64,000 bases of DNA, from the NCBI GenBank assembly GCA_002011125.2, contig MTMF02000009.1, positions 1,828,989-1,892,988 on the forward strand, written 5' to 3'. This document shows, one piece after another, positions 26,121-34,546 of the stretch. Made by a program: the position numbers and the translations under genes. Position 1 is the stretch's first letter. Each line of letters starts with the position of its first letter. The notes under the pieces are model-generated. The model had not been told where the DNA came from. It searched no databases and saw only the letters and a list, made by a program, of their open reading frames with translations. This DNA is from Candidatus Hydrothermarchaeum profundi (GTDB taxonomy: Archaea; Hydrothermarchaeota; Hydrothermarchaeia; Hydrothermarchaeales; Hydrothermarchaeaceae).

Positions 26121-26684
26121 ATGAGATTCCTGCTACTCTTCTTCCTCCTCTTAGCTCTCCCATCAGCTGTTGGAGCCTCAGAAACTGTGCTCTACGTCGA
26201 GCTGACAAGCGGAAAGAACGCCTACTTGACGATAGAAAAAATTTCACCAGAGAACTTTGCCGAGATTAAAAAGCTTATCTCAAATCCTATGGTACAGTCT
26301 GCTATAATTCAAAGATTGGCTGTATTATATTGCGGGAATATACGGGACTTCTCAATAACAGCTAGCGCAGAGCGTGTTTATGTTGATGTCCAATGTGCTT
26401 TCGCAAGCAACGAAGGGAGTTATTGGATGGTTGAAAAGAAGGATCTGACCGGGGAGGCAACTCCATTTTATCTTGAGATAAAACTGCCAAAAGGATACGA
26501 GCTGGTACATACTGACCCAAATCCTGATGTAATTTCTGGGAACATTCTAAGATGGAAAAAAACAACTATAATACCAATGCTCGTCTATAAAAAAAGCCAT
26601 CCATATTTAAGAATCTTCCTAGCGAACTGGGGCGCTACTATTCTCGTTGCTTTAATATATGCACGTAAAAAAGCACTACGATAA
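26121..26684 (+). CDS. Exported membrane-anchored hypothetical protein
   Basis: 187 aa. Signal peptide (1-19), a soluble domain of about 140 residues with two cysteines (LYCGNI, DVQCAF) that may form a disulfide, and a C-terminal membrane helix (about 163-180). No known family. It ends nine bases into a convergent thioredoxin gene. Confidence 0.7.
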   Translation: MRFLLLFFLLLALPSAVGASETVLYVELTSGKNAYLTIEKISPENFAEIKKLISNPMVQSAIIQRLAVLYCGNIRDFSITASAERVYVDVQCAFASNEGSYWMVEKKDLTGEATPFYLEIKLPKGYELVHTDPNPDVISGNILRWKKTTIIPMLVYKKSHPYLRIFLANWGATILVALIYARKKALR

Positions 26685-27035
26685 TGCTTCTTTTAATGCG
26701 CTCTTTTCTGTGAAACCGATAAAGACGGTCTTCACCCCGCCACTTTGATTGAAAACTACTATAGTAGGAAGGGTACCTGTAATACTATACCTCGCCAGAA
26801 GCTTCCGATTCTCGTCTGCATTTAACTTCAGAAAAACTATTTTGTCGTCGTATTCCTCTTTTAGTCCCTGTATGATCGGCTCTTGTTGTTTACAAACTGC
26901 ACACCACTCGGCATAGAAGTATAAGACTACAGGTTTGCCTGAGTTTAAGGCTGAATTCAATTCCTTCTCGCCAATCTCCTGAGCACTTCCAAGGCAACCC
27001 GCTATGAGTAAAAGTATAAGTATCCCTTCTCTCAT
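26676..27035 (-). CDS. Exported thioredoxin-like lipoprotein
   Basis: 119 aa. Lipobox-type signal (IAGCLGS, Cys14), then a thioredoxin fold with the active site WCAVC (Cys45/Cys48) and cis-Pro in TLPTIVVF. It is probably a membrane-attached oxidoreductase that keeps cysteines reduced outside the cytoplasm, as needed for heme c attachment. Five-heme cytochromes in this window would be natural clients, although that link is inference. Ends in UAG. Confidence 0.88.
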   Translation of the reverse strand: MREGILILLLIAGCLGSAQEIGEKELNSALNSGKPVVLYFYAEWCAVCKQQEPIIQGLKEEYDDKIVFLKLNADENRKLLARYSITGTLPTIVVFNQSGGVKTVFIGFTEKSALKEALS

Positions 27036-27220
27036 TTTTCTTTAGCCATTTCGAGTAAGATAGCAATACCTAGTACAACGAGTAATAGGCCGAAAAAGTA
27101 CGCTATGTAATCTTCAATGGTATAGTCCCTTACACCTGCCTCTGTGGCAGATACTATTTGAAATTCTAATAGCACTGCAACAACGCTTATAATGCGCACA
27201 GGTAATAAGTGACCTAACAC
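27032..27220 (-). CDS. Small membrane protein coupled to thioredoxin gene
   Basis: 62 aa with two hydrophobic segments (about 8-26 and 38-57). The stop overlaps the ATG of the thioredoxin gene (ATGA), so the two are co-translated. GTG at 27220 is used; GTG at 27199 is equally possible. Function unknown. Confidence 0.6.
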   Translation of the reverse strand: MLGHLLPVRIISVVAVLLEFQIVSATEAGVRDYTIEDYIAYFFGLLLVVLGIAILLEMAKEK

Positions 27221-27343
27221 CTTATAATAATTTTTCTAAAAGTATATACATAAATAAAAACTCTATTTTTGAGCTATTTACAAAATTTTACTAGGTATTT
27301 CCTTTGGTTTATAAGGTTAAATCTATACTGGAGATGAAAAACT

Positions 27344-28153
27344 GTGGAACCCTTTAGATTAGCATTCTGGATGTTTCCAGAAAAAATAAAAATAGCATTT
27401 TATTTACTTTTTTTATTATCTATTACCCTTTTCTTAGTAGGCTTCTATAGTAGGCTTTCTATCTGGATGAAAGGGAAAAACAACTGCGATAAATTATCTG
27501 GATTAAATAAATTGGGATTGTTAAAACTTATTTTTTTAAAAATGTTTTCTAGAGATTGCATTTTAGCCAAGAGAGTATTCGCACAGAGTTATCTACGTGG
27601 ATTCGCATTACTTGGAATAATCTGGAGCCTGATATTAATATTTCTTAGTACAGTCTTAGTCACTGTAGACCATATTTTAGGAACTAACCTTATAACCGTT
27701 AATAACGTCACCTTTCCCTATTATTCCTTTTTATTCGATATAGCTGGTTTCTTTCTGCTTTTTGGACTCATCTTTGCGCTGACGAGGAGATACCTATTTG
27801 CTAAAAATATCAGCACATTCGAAGATTGGGGTATACTCTTACTGATTCTAATGATAGTAATCACAGGATTTCTCTCAGAAGGGCTGAGACTTGCAGCCTG
27901 GGGTTTAACTGATCTTACTACTCTAGAATCCCCGTTCGGAATGCTTGTAGCTTATTTACTCAGTTCTCTAACAAACTTGGAAGTAGTTGAAACAATAAAC
28001 ATTCTTAGAATAACGATGGCTTTGCATCTTTTATTCACGATTTTCTTAATAGCATACATTCCATTCTCTAGTCTTTTCCACATGTTTGCAGCGCAGATAA
28101 CAACATTCATATCATCTACACGATACGAGGGTTATATCCATGAAGAAAATTGA
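27344..28153 (+). CDS. hdrE: HdrE-like membrane cytochrome b subunit
   Basis: 269 aa with five membrane helices, close to Methanosarcina HdrE (~260 aa), belonging to the NarI/DsrM-like cytochrome b family. Histidines in helices (VTVDHILG, ITMALHLLFT) are candidate heme b ligands. It would pass electrons from a membrane carrier to HdrD, which it overlaps by 14 bases. The start is GTG at 27344 with GGAGAT upstream. DsrM/HmeC-like naming is an alternative. Confidence 0.85.
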   Translation: MEPFRLAFWMFPEKIKIAFYLLFLLSITLFLVGFYSRLSIWMKGKNNCDKLSGLNKLGLLKLIFLKMFSRDCILAKRVFAQSYLRGFALLGIIWSLILIFLSTVLVTVDHILGTNLITVNNVTFPYYSFLFDIAGFFLLFGLIFALTRRYLFAKNISTFEDWGILLLILMIVITGFLSEGLRLAAWGLTDLTTLESPFGMLVAYLLSSLTNLEVVETINILRITMALHLLFTIFLIAYIPFSSLFHMFAAQITTFISSTRYEGYIHEEN

Positions 28154-29342
28154 CTTGATATCAGGGCTTAATAAAAGAGAGCTAATCGAACTAGACGCCT
28201 GCACGAGATGTAGAAAATGCGTCGAATGGTGTCCAATTGTATCTACTACGGGTAAATATGATAACACTCCTATGGACAAAATTAAGAGTTATAGGAGCTT
28301 TATACAAAATACTCACGGGCTACGAGGGCGCCTTTTAGGTAGTAGAATAGACGAGCGTAAACTCGAAGAGTTCGCTTATAATCTCTATGACTGCACTTCA
28401 TGTGGGAGATGCGGCGTAGTATGCCCCGTTGGAATACATTGCCAAGAGCTTTGGGTAGACGTACGAGCGATTATGAGGAAACTTGGATACGGCCCTCAAG
28501 ACAAGGTTGACGTTGCCCTCCACATTATGGAAAAAGTGCATAATCCATTCGACTTGCCTATAGAGAAGAGGAACGAGTGGATCCCAGAAGACCTTCTAGT
28601 TCAAGAAAAGGCAGATCTAGCATTCTTTGTAGGATGTGAATTAGCCTACCGAGCCAAGCCTATGGCGGTAGGTGCGGTTAGACTACTTCAAAGCTCTGAA
28701 ACACCTTATACCCTTCTAGATGACGAATGGTGCTGTGGATTCCCTCTATATATCCTAGGGGAGAGAGGTATGGAATTTATTGGAGAAGTCAAAAATAACG
28801 TTAAAAAACTAAGAGAAAAAGGAGTTAAGGAGGTGACTACTTATTGCCCATGCTGCCTTAACGTTATGAAAAGGGGCTGGCCAGAAGTCATAGAGGTGCC
28901 ATTCAAAATTTCCCATATCTTCCAGATACTATCAGAAAAAATTAAGGCAGGTAGATTAAAATTCACTAAAAGCTTTGATGGAAAAGTTACTTATCACGAT
29001 CCTTGTTATCTTTCAAGAGGATGGAAGGAGGGTGAAAACATAATAGAAGAACCAAGAAGGATAATAAACAGTATTCCCGGAGCTGATCTAGTTGAGATGG
29101 AGCACAATAAGAAGCTTTCCTTATGTCCTGGATCTGGAGGAGGATTAAGGAGAATCAATCTTCCTTTATCCCATAAAATGTCGGTACCTGTGTTAAAGGA
29201 AGCGGACGCTACAGGAGCAGAGGTCTTACTCACTGCCTGCCCCGCGGTATATGAAAGGCTGAAGATGACGGTAGAAGAAGGGATATATGCCCCAAAAGTT
29301 GAGATAATGGACTTATTACAATTTGCTTCAAACCACTTATAA
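28140..29342 (+). CDS. hdrD: HdrD-like heterodisulfide reductase subunit
   Basis: 400 aa, matching HdrD in length. Two [4Fe-4S] ferredoxin sites are complete: C21/C24/C27/C31 and C85/C88/C91/C95. The first CCG domain is complete (C166, C198-C199, C236/C239). The second keeps C289, but CCG has become C329-P330-G and the final CxxC has become C367-P-A-V, so the second non-cubane cluster site is degenerate. With the HdrE-like gene in front, this is a membrane Hdr-type complex, but whether it reduces CoM-S-S-CoB or another disulfide is open. Confidence 0.85.
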   Translation: MKKIDLISGLNKRELIELDACTRCRKCVEWCPIVSTTGKYDNTPMDKIKSYRSFIQNTHGLRGRLLGSRIDERKLEEFAYNLYDCTSCGRCGVVCPVGIHCQELWVDVRAIMRKLGYGPQDKVDVALHIMEKVHNPFDLPIEKRNEWIPEDLLVQEKADLAFFVGCELAYRAKPMAVGAVRLLQSSETPYTLLDDEWCCGFPLYILGERGMEFIGEVKNNVKKLREKGVKEVTTYCPCCLNVMKRGWPEVIEVPFKISHIFQILSEKIKAGRLKFTKSFDGKVTYHDPCYLSRGWKEGENIIEEPRRIINSIPGADLVEMEHNKKLSLCPGSGGGLRRINLPLSHKMSVPVLKEADATGAEVLLTACPAVYERLKMTVEEGIYAPKVEIMDLLQFASNHL

Positions 29343-29441
29343 GACTGGTACTTTTTTTAAAGATTATTAGGCATTAACATTTTTTTATTCAGATGATAAC
29401 TTTTAATTATAGATACATACCATATTAAATGAGGGGGCCAT

Positions 29442-29477
29442 ATGTTTGGCTCTGGTGTTGTGTTTTTTAGGAGGTGA
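29442..29477 (+). CDS. Putative 11-aa leader peptide before CMD-family gene
   Basis: ATG TTT ... AGG AGG TGA encodes MFGSGVVFFRR and is preceded by GAGGGGG. Its stop lies inside the Shine-Dalgarno GGAGGTGA of the next gene, so translation of the leader would affect access to that site. No conservation data are available. Confidence 0.3.
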   Translation: MFGSGVVFFRR

Positions 29478-29483
29478 GTTGTT

Positions 29484-29930
29484 TTGGCTGAGGCTAAGGA
29501 GTTGTCTGCGGAGGAGGCCGACAGGTATATGGAGGAGGTCATGGGCTTTACGCCCAGGATGTTTAAGGTGATTAACACGGTTAACCCTGAGGCTGGTAAG
29601 ACCTTCGCGGACTTCTATAACAGTATATGGAAGGACGCCGCTCTTTCTAAGAAGGTTAAGGAGCTTATCTTCACCGCCATAGGCGTCGCCAACATGTCCC
29701 CTAGGTGCCTTATACACGTTATACCCGCGTTAAAGGCAGGGGCTACGACGGCAGAGATATTTGAGGCGGTATCGGTCGGCGTTATAGCCGCTGGCTTCGT
29801 GCCCAACGGCAAGGGCATACCCTACGCCTTCGAATACGCTGCCAAGGTACTAGAGATAGCAGACAAATACAGCAAAGGCGAAGAATGGGAATACCTGCTG
29901 CCGCCAAAATTCGACCACGGCATACATTAA
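29484..29930 (+). CDS. Carboxymuconolactone decarboxylase/AhpD-family protein
   Basis: 148 aa, all-helical CMD fold. The usual redox CxxC is reduced to one Cys in SPRCLIH, followed by the family His. The TTG start at 29484 has a strong GGAGGTGA six bases away. The initiation region GGAGGTGAGTTGTTTTGGC is identical to that of mtmB 28 kb away, and the codon use is likewise rich in G, T and C endings, which suggests high expression. It heads a CMD-DsrE-TusA cluster. Substrate unknown. Confidence 0.85.
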   Translation: MAEAKELSAEEADRYMEEVMGFTPRMFKVINTVNPEAGKTFADFYNSIWKDAALSKKVKELIFTAIGVANMSPRCLIHVIPALKAGATTAEIFEAVSVGVIAAGFVPNGKGIPYAFEYAAKVLEIADKYSKGEEWEYLLPPKFDHGIH

Positions 29931-29945
29931 ACAGTTTGATACCTA

Positions 29946-30314
29946 ATGAGCGATAAAAGGATTATATTCCTATTGAAGACGGGCTTTAATCAACCGGGCA
30001 TTACTAGAGCTGCCTTAATGTTTTCCTCTATTAGTGCGGCCATGGACGTAGATACCATTGTTTACTGCGTTCAGGAAGGCGCGGATATCTTAGTTAGAGG
30101 AGCAGTAGACAAGGAAGAAGCTAAGCCGGGTATCCCAACGATAAAGCAACGGCTTGAAGAAGCCATAGATGCGGGGGTTAGATTTGAGATATGTGACGCT
30201 ACAGCTAAGGTTAGAGGAATCAAAAAGGAGGAACTAATTCCTCAAGCCAGGATAGTTGGCGCAGCCAGGTTGATAGACTTGGCCTTGGATAGTGATAAAG
30301 TAATTAGTTTTTGA
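29946..30314 (+). CDS. DsrE-family sulfur-relay protein
   Basis: 122 aa DsrE/F/H-like fold (HTGFNQ-type start as KTGFNQPGITRAALMF, central YCVQEGADILVRGAV). The family moves sulfane sulfur between carriers. A Cys at about 35 (YCVQEG) and one at about 81 (EICDAT) could carry sulfur. It sits between a CMD protein and TusA, 15 bases after the former, so the three probably form one sulfur-related operon. Confidence 0.88.
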   Translation: MSDKRIIFLLKTGFNQPGITRAALMFSSISAAMDVDTIVYCVQEGADILVRGAVDKEEAKPGIPTIKQRLEEAIDAGVRFEICDATAKVRGIKKEELIPQARIVGAARLIDLALDSDKVISF

Positions 30315-30332
30315 TATGGAGGGTAAGGGATA

Positions 30333-30572
30333 ATGGTGACTGAGTATAAAGCCGACAGAGTACTTGACGTTAAAGGGCTCACTTGCCCGTATCCTGTACT
30401 GAAGACTAAGAAATTAATGGATCAAATGAAGCCTGGAGAAATCCTTGAAGTCATTGCTACAGATGATGGCTGTAAGACGGACTTGCCTGCATGGGCAAAG
30501 CGCACTGGAAATGAATTCCTAGGAATGTTTGAGAATACCAACTTCACTAGATTCTTTATTAAGAAAAAGTAG
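30333..30572 (+). CDS. tusA: TusA/SirA-family sulfur carrier
   Basis: 79 aa. The hallmark CPxP motif is present (LTCPYPVLKTK, Cys18), followed by the conserved GEILEVIATDDGCKTDLPAW segment (quoted here as one short family stretch of 20). It carries persulfide for tRNA thiolation, cofactor synthesis or disulfide chemistry. A possible customer in this window is the tRNA thiolase at 5497-6408. Ends in UAG. Confidence 0.93.
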   Translation: MVTEYKADRVLDVKGLTCPYPVLKTKKLMDQMKPGEILEVIATDDGCKTDLPAWAKRTGNEFLGMFENTNFTRFFIKKK

Positions 30573-30627
30573 AATACTTCAATAGCCTCACTCAGAGAAA
30601 CCATTATATCAAGCCTTATGGTAGATT

Positions 30628-30979
30628 TCACTCAGGTACAATCCTAGAGAATTCATCGAATTTATCATAGTAGGCATCCAGCACATATATTTCTCTTATC
30701 CCGTTTTCTTGCATAACCAGCACATTTACTGCGTCATCAAAATCAATTTCATATTCTTCAGCCATGAGTGCTGCATTCTCTATTAACTACCCTATCTAAC
30801 AGAGGGACCCATTTAATGTTTAAGGATTTCAGAGCCCTCATGGCTAGAGTTAATCTATCTTATCAAAGTTTTCTCTATTTTCTAAGATGAAATAAAATAC
30901 TGCGGATGTTAAGAAAGTAGTAGTAACTCTCTCTATGTTGATTTTAGGAGATAACCGTAAGAGCAAATTTTGCCTCCAT
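30628..30979 (-). pseudogene. Decayed PIN-domain toxin (vapC remnant)
   Basis: Read on the minus strand, three fragments in different frames join into a VapC-like PIN protein: an early ERVTTTFLTSAVFYFILENRE piece (quoted in part), RLTLAMRALKSLNIKWVPLL, and a C-terminal EYEIDFDDAVNVLVMQENGI with the active-site acidic pair. Several frameshifts and stops separate them, so no full product can be made. It follows the broken antitoxin gene next door. Confidence 0.75.
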
Positions 30980-31029
30980 GATAATATTCTTCTGGTTGCT
31001 TTAAAGCAACGCATAGGAAGATTCCTACA

Positions 31030-31289
31030 TTAAAGAATCTCATATAAGCCTGATTTCCTTTCAAGAAACTTTTCTGCCGCCTTTTTCTTTAACTCTGTAA
31101 CCTGATACCTCTCTAGTAGACCATCGAAAATCTCTACAGGATTTTCGATCTTTTAACGACTATCAATTTGATACCATCTTCTTCAGGTTTAAATATAACC
31201 TCATCCCCTTCTCTAATTAAGTATTTCTTACAAATCTCTTTAGGTATGGTAATCTGATATTTAGAAGTCACTTTTGATTTTCCTTTCAA
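31030..31289 (-). pseudogene. Frameshifted AbrB/SpoVT-type antitoxin (vapB)
   Basis: A TTG start at 31289 with GGAG upstream opens an AbrB swapped-hairpin domain (SKVTSKYQITIPKEICKKYL) that stops after 51 codons at TAG (31134-31136). In the next frame the expected tail continues at once (NPVEIFDGLLERYQVTELKK and on to 31030). One missing A in the run near TCGAAAATCC explains the break. Either a recent decay or a sequencing error. Confidence 0.75.
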
Positions 31290-31346
31290 AATAATTCTCC
31301 TTATTATAGCTATTGTCGATTACCGGGCAAAAATTTTATAAAATTT

Positions 31347-31640
31347 ATGAAAATAATCATACTAATGACATATATCGCTACTCTTGTAGATATAAAAGAA
31401 GTAAAGAGGCTACCGCCTGAGATAAGGCCCTACGTTGAATTTAAAGCACAACTCGAGAGCCGGGAATTAACCGGCAATGAGAAAGTTGCCATATTTAATA
31501 TAGCTACTACAACCGCTTATATCCCTGTGTTCCTAGATGAAGGTAAGTCTATAGAAAAAATTAAAAAAGAAATAAAGGAGGATGGACACGCATCAATCAA
31601 CCCTGATAGTCTCAGAAGATTAAGAGGGCTTCTCCATTAG
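31347..31640 (+). CDS. Small hypothetical protein
   Basis: 97 aa from 31347 (an internal ATG gives 91 aa, MTYIATLVDI). Charged and soluble, no recognised family. It overlaps the convergent mtd by 21 bases. Ends in UAG. Confidence 0.6.
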   Translation: MKIIILMTYIATLVDIKEVKRLPPEIRPYVEFKAQLESRELTGNEKVAIFNIATTTAYIPVFLDEGKSIEKIKKEIKEDGHASINPDSLRRLRGLLH

Positions 31641-32438
31641 CTTTCTTTTACTCAAGAGCTTTCCTTCAGCAGAATGCGGTCTTCTTAGGACGTTATCTTC
31701 CCCCTTTTCTATCTTTCTTACCTCATCGCACAGAAGAGCAGCCGCCCTTAATAGTTCATGGGCAGACGCTACTATAGGAATATATTCTTCGGAATCTTTC
31801 ACTATAAAGCAACCTTTCACATTAAGCTCTCCAACTTTTTCAGCCATTTCATAAGCTGCCATTGCCATCGACTTAGCATATGGATTGTTTATCCCCGATC
31901 TTTCTACTGCTTTTTTACTGTCAATAATAATTCTCGGTAGATATTCTTCCCCATTTTTTATTGCATCAATAGATTTGTCGATCTCTTCTTGTAATACCCT
32001 AAAGGCTCCTGTTATAGATAATACTTTCAGCATCTCAGCATTAAAAATCGCCATCTCTATAGGATCTAAGAATTCCCTCCTAGCGCCTATCATAGAATCG
32101 CCTTTCACAAAGACATATCCGAGACCCTCTTCTTCTAGTTTATCTTTTATTCTTATTCCCGGAGCATCTCCTATAATCACTGCCTTTTTCTTTGAGAGAT
32201 TCTTAATTACCTTAGCCGGTCCAGGAGCTGAAGGGTTTGGAGTTGAATATAGTATAAGGTCTGGGTTTTGCTTCAGTACTTCACTCACAGGCTCTTCAAC
32301 ATCCTTCGGGCCCATCTTCGCCCCAGATGTCACCACTCTTACTTTTAAATCCTTTCTGTCCGCTCTTTCATCTAATAGAAGCTCTAACACTAGGGAAGAA
32401 GCAATATTCCCTGTTTTAATTACACCTATCTCTACCAT
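31620..32438 (-). CDS. mtd: F420-dependent methylene-tetrahydromethanopterin dehydrogenase
   Basis: 272 aa, close to known Mtd (~276 aa). It reversibly converts methylene-H4MPT and F420 to methenyl-H4MPT and F420H2. Family regions: VEIGVIKTGNIASSLVLELL near the N-terminus, VVTSGAKMGP, and STPNPSAPGPAK. ATG at 32438 is preceded by GGAGGT; the frame opens eight codons earlier. In methylotrophs this enzyme works in the oxidative direction to reduce F420, and cofG/cofH for F420 lie 1 kb away. Confidence 0.95.
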   Translation of the reverse strand: MVEIGVIKTGNIASSLVLELLLDERADRKDLKVRVVTSGAKMGPKDVEEPVSEVLKQNPDLILYSTPNPSAPGPAKVIKNLSKKKAVIIGDAPGIRIKDKLEEEGLGYVFVKGDSMIGARREFLDPIEMAIFNAEMLKVLSITGAFRVLQEEIDKSIDAIKNGEEYLPRIIIDSKKAVERSGINNPYAKSMAMAAYEMAEKVGELNVKGCFIVKDSEEYIPIVASAHELLRAAALLCDEVRKIEKGEDNVLRRPHSAEGKLLSKRKLMEKPS

Positions 32439-32510
32439 ATTTCTCTTACCTCCCACCCCCATCTGGGTCCACTAAATATTTAAATATAGTGGGCTACATC
32501 AGGATTTAAT

Positions 32511-32783
32511 ATGTGTTTAAACTATAAGGACGGTAACTGCATAGTGACGAATAAGAAGTGCAAGTTCGGTGAAGACGGAGAGGACCTTTCCATGGGAGAC
32601 TGTGATCTTCACGGGGATTACGATGTCTGGGTTACTGATAAGAAGATAATTGTTGCCAAAACTGAAAAAGGGTCTAAAGGAGAAGGAAAAGTTTTAGGCT
32701 ATGGATTGAATTTTTTGGTAGCTGATGAACTAGCCTATAAGAAGTCTAAAAAACTGGAATTACCCGTAGATTACATAGAATAG
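32511..32783 (+). CDS. Small Cys-rich hypothetical protein
   Basis: 90 aa. Four cysteines in the first 31 residues (C2, C10, C17, C31) could bind a metal; the remainder is charged. It is three bases from an Lrp-type effector domain gene, so probably one transcript. Unknown function. Ends in UAG. Confidence 0.7.
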   Translation: MCLNYKDGNCIVTNKKCKFGEDGEDLSMGDCDLHGDYDVWVTDKKIIVAKTEKGSKGEGKVLGYGLNFLVADELAYKKSKKLELPVDYIE

Positions 32784-32794
32784 AGGTGAGACAA

Positions 32795-33025
32795 ATGATA
32801 GGTTTTGTACAAATTGGTACCGAGCTAGGTAAAGAGAGAGAAATAGCAAATAAGCTCCGTAAATTACCTGAAGTTAAAGAAGTCTATGGTACTTTTGGAC
32901 ACTTCGACATACTGGTTAAGGTAGAAGGAAATACGCCTCAAGACATTGGAGAAATCGTAATCGAGAAGATAAGACGTATTTCCGGAGTAAATATGACCGA
33001 GACTATCATAACTGTGGAACTTTAA
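32795..33025 (+). CDS. Stand-alone Lrp/AsnC effector (RAM) domain protein
   Basis: 76 aa containing only the ligand-binding RAM fold (FVQIGTELGKEREIANKL...VYGTFGHFDILVKV) and no HTH. Such SARD proteins assemble into rings and may modulate full Lrp regulators such as the one at 16415-16855. ATG at 32795 is chosen because GAGGTGAG sits just before it. Confidence 0.88.
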   Translation: MIGFVQIGTELGKEREIANKLRKLPEVKEVYGTFGHFDILVKVEGNTPQDIGEIVIEKIRRISGVNMTETIITVEL

Positions 33026-33094
33026 CCTGAAAAACTTCTACCTGTACCAAGACAAAGAAATATATCATACCTACGGATATTGACAGTTGTTTAG

Positions 33095-33445
33095 ATGAAA
33101 ATAAAAGAAGGAGACTGGATTTATAGAGAGGGATATAGAAAAAAGATACTCTCAGACGAAAAAAATTTAGGAAAAGGAAACTTAGTTCAAATCGTAGAAA
33201 TAAAGCCAGGCTGGAAAGTAAAGCCCCATTATCACCAAATACAAACCGAATTTTTCTATATACTTCATGGAGAAGCAACACTATCAATAGGTGGTGAGGA
33301 GTATATAGCAAAGCCGGGTGAATGTTATCTATGCAAGCCAGGCAAAATCCATTTCGTAGAAAATCATGGAGAAGACGACTTCATGCTTCTAGTATTTAAG
33401 ACTAATTGGAGAGAGAAAGACTCCTACTGGGAAGTCGATCTCTAA
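33095..33445 (+). CDS. Cupin-domain protein
   Basis: 116 aa single cupin barrel. Metal-ligand motifs appear as PHYHQIQTEFFYILHGEA and a second motif with KPGKIHFVENHG, so a bound metal is likely (three His and a Glu). Activity unknown; sugar isomerase or epimerase or a dioxygenase fold are possibilities. It ends one base before the convergent cofH. Confidence 0.85.
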   Translation: MKIKEGDWIYREGYRKKILSDEKNLGKGNLVQIVEIKPGWKVKPHYHQIQTEFFYILHGEATLSIGGEEYIAKPGECYLCKPGKIHFVENHGEDDFMLLVFKTNWREKDSYWEVDL

Positions 33446-34546
33446 TTAATGAAGCCAGTTGTATAGGGTATCCCTCTGCCTAGGAACCCTACCTGCCTCA
33501 AGGATCATACGCTCAATTTCTTCTTTAGTTAGCATCCTAGAAGCAACCCCTGCAGCCCTAGATATGTTCTCCTCCATGAGGGTACCTCCAAGATCATTAG
33601 CACCAAAATTTAACAGCACTTGTGAGAATTTTTCACCAAATTTAACCCAAGAAGCCTGTATATTCCTGAAGTTATCTAAAAAGATTCGAGAGACCGCTAT
33701 TATTCTAAGGTCTTCCACGCCTGTGGCACCTCCTCTGCTTTCTCCGGAGAGGTATATAGGTGCATTAAAATGCACAAAAGATAATGGTATGAACTCTGTG
33801 AATCCCCCTGTTTCGTCTTGAATATCCCTTAAAATGCTTAAATGTTTAACTTGATCCTCCGCTGTTTCAATATGGCCGTAAAGCATTGTCGCAGTAGTGG
33901 GTATCCCTAGATTATGCGCCTCTTTTATGGTCTCTATCCACTCTTTGGTAGTGAGTTTAGTTGGACAGATTTTTCTCCTCACATCGTCATCTAGTATTTC
34001 GGCAGCGGTACCAGGTATAGAATCTAATCCTGCGTTTTTTAATAACTCTAACGTTTCGTGTATGCTAATCCCTGATCTCTCAGAAGCATATTTTATCTCC
34101 ATGGGTGAAAAAGCATGGACATGTACAGCTCCAATCTCTTTTATTCTCTTTATAATCTCGGTGTAGAATTCTACATCAATATCCGGGTGTAGCCCGCCCT
34201 GTATACATACCTCGGTTGCGCCCACCTCTAAGGCTTCATGGGCTTTAGCTACTATTTCTTCAAGTTTTAAAAAGAAGGCTTCAGCGTCCCCTAGTCTTCT
34301 TTTAAAAGCGCAGAAACCACAGCTTCCAATACATATATTCGTGAAGTTTATGTTCCTATTGACAACGTAGGTAACAAAATCCCCTACATTCCTCTCCCTT
34401 AACTTATTCGCTACAAGTCCAATAGCAATAAGGTCATCAGCGTTCGCGTGCATTAGCACTAATGCTTCTTCGGGAGTTATCCTTTTTCCGTCTAAAGCTT
34501 TCTCTAATATCTCTTGAACCTCAGGGCTTACGCTAACTAGCTCCAT
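33446..34546 (-). CDS. cofH: FO synthase subunit 2 (CofH)
   Basis: 366 aa radical-SAM enzyme. Cluster motif CIGSCGFC matches CxxxCxxC. CofH makes the 5-amino-5-(4-hydroxybenzyl)-ribitylimino-uracil precursor, which CofG cyclises to FO, the flavin core of F420. Conserved QGGLHPDIDVEFY and the C-terminal AGANDLGGT-type sequence (here FGANDLGGTLMEE) support the call. It overlaps cofG by ten bases. Confidence 0.95.
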   Translation of the reverse strand: MELVSVSPEVQEILEKALDGKRITPEEALVLMHANADDLIAIGLVANKLRERNVGDFVTYVVNRNINFTNICIGSCGFCAFKRRLGDAEAFFLKLEEIVAKAHEALEVGATEVCIQGGLHPDIDVEFYTEIIKRIKEIGAVHVHAFSPMEIKYASERSGISIHETLELLKNAGLDSIPGTAAEILDDDVRRKICPTKLTTKEWIETIKEAHNLGIPTTATMLYGHIETAEDQVKHLSILRDIQDETGGFTEFIPLSFVHFNAPIYLSGESRGGATGVEDLRIIAVSRIFLDNFRNIQASWVKFGEKFSQVLLNFGANDLGGTLMEENISRAAGVASRMLTKEEIERMILEAGRVPRQRDTLYNWLH

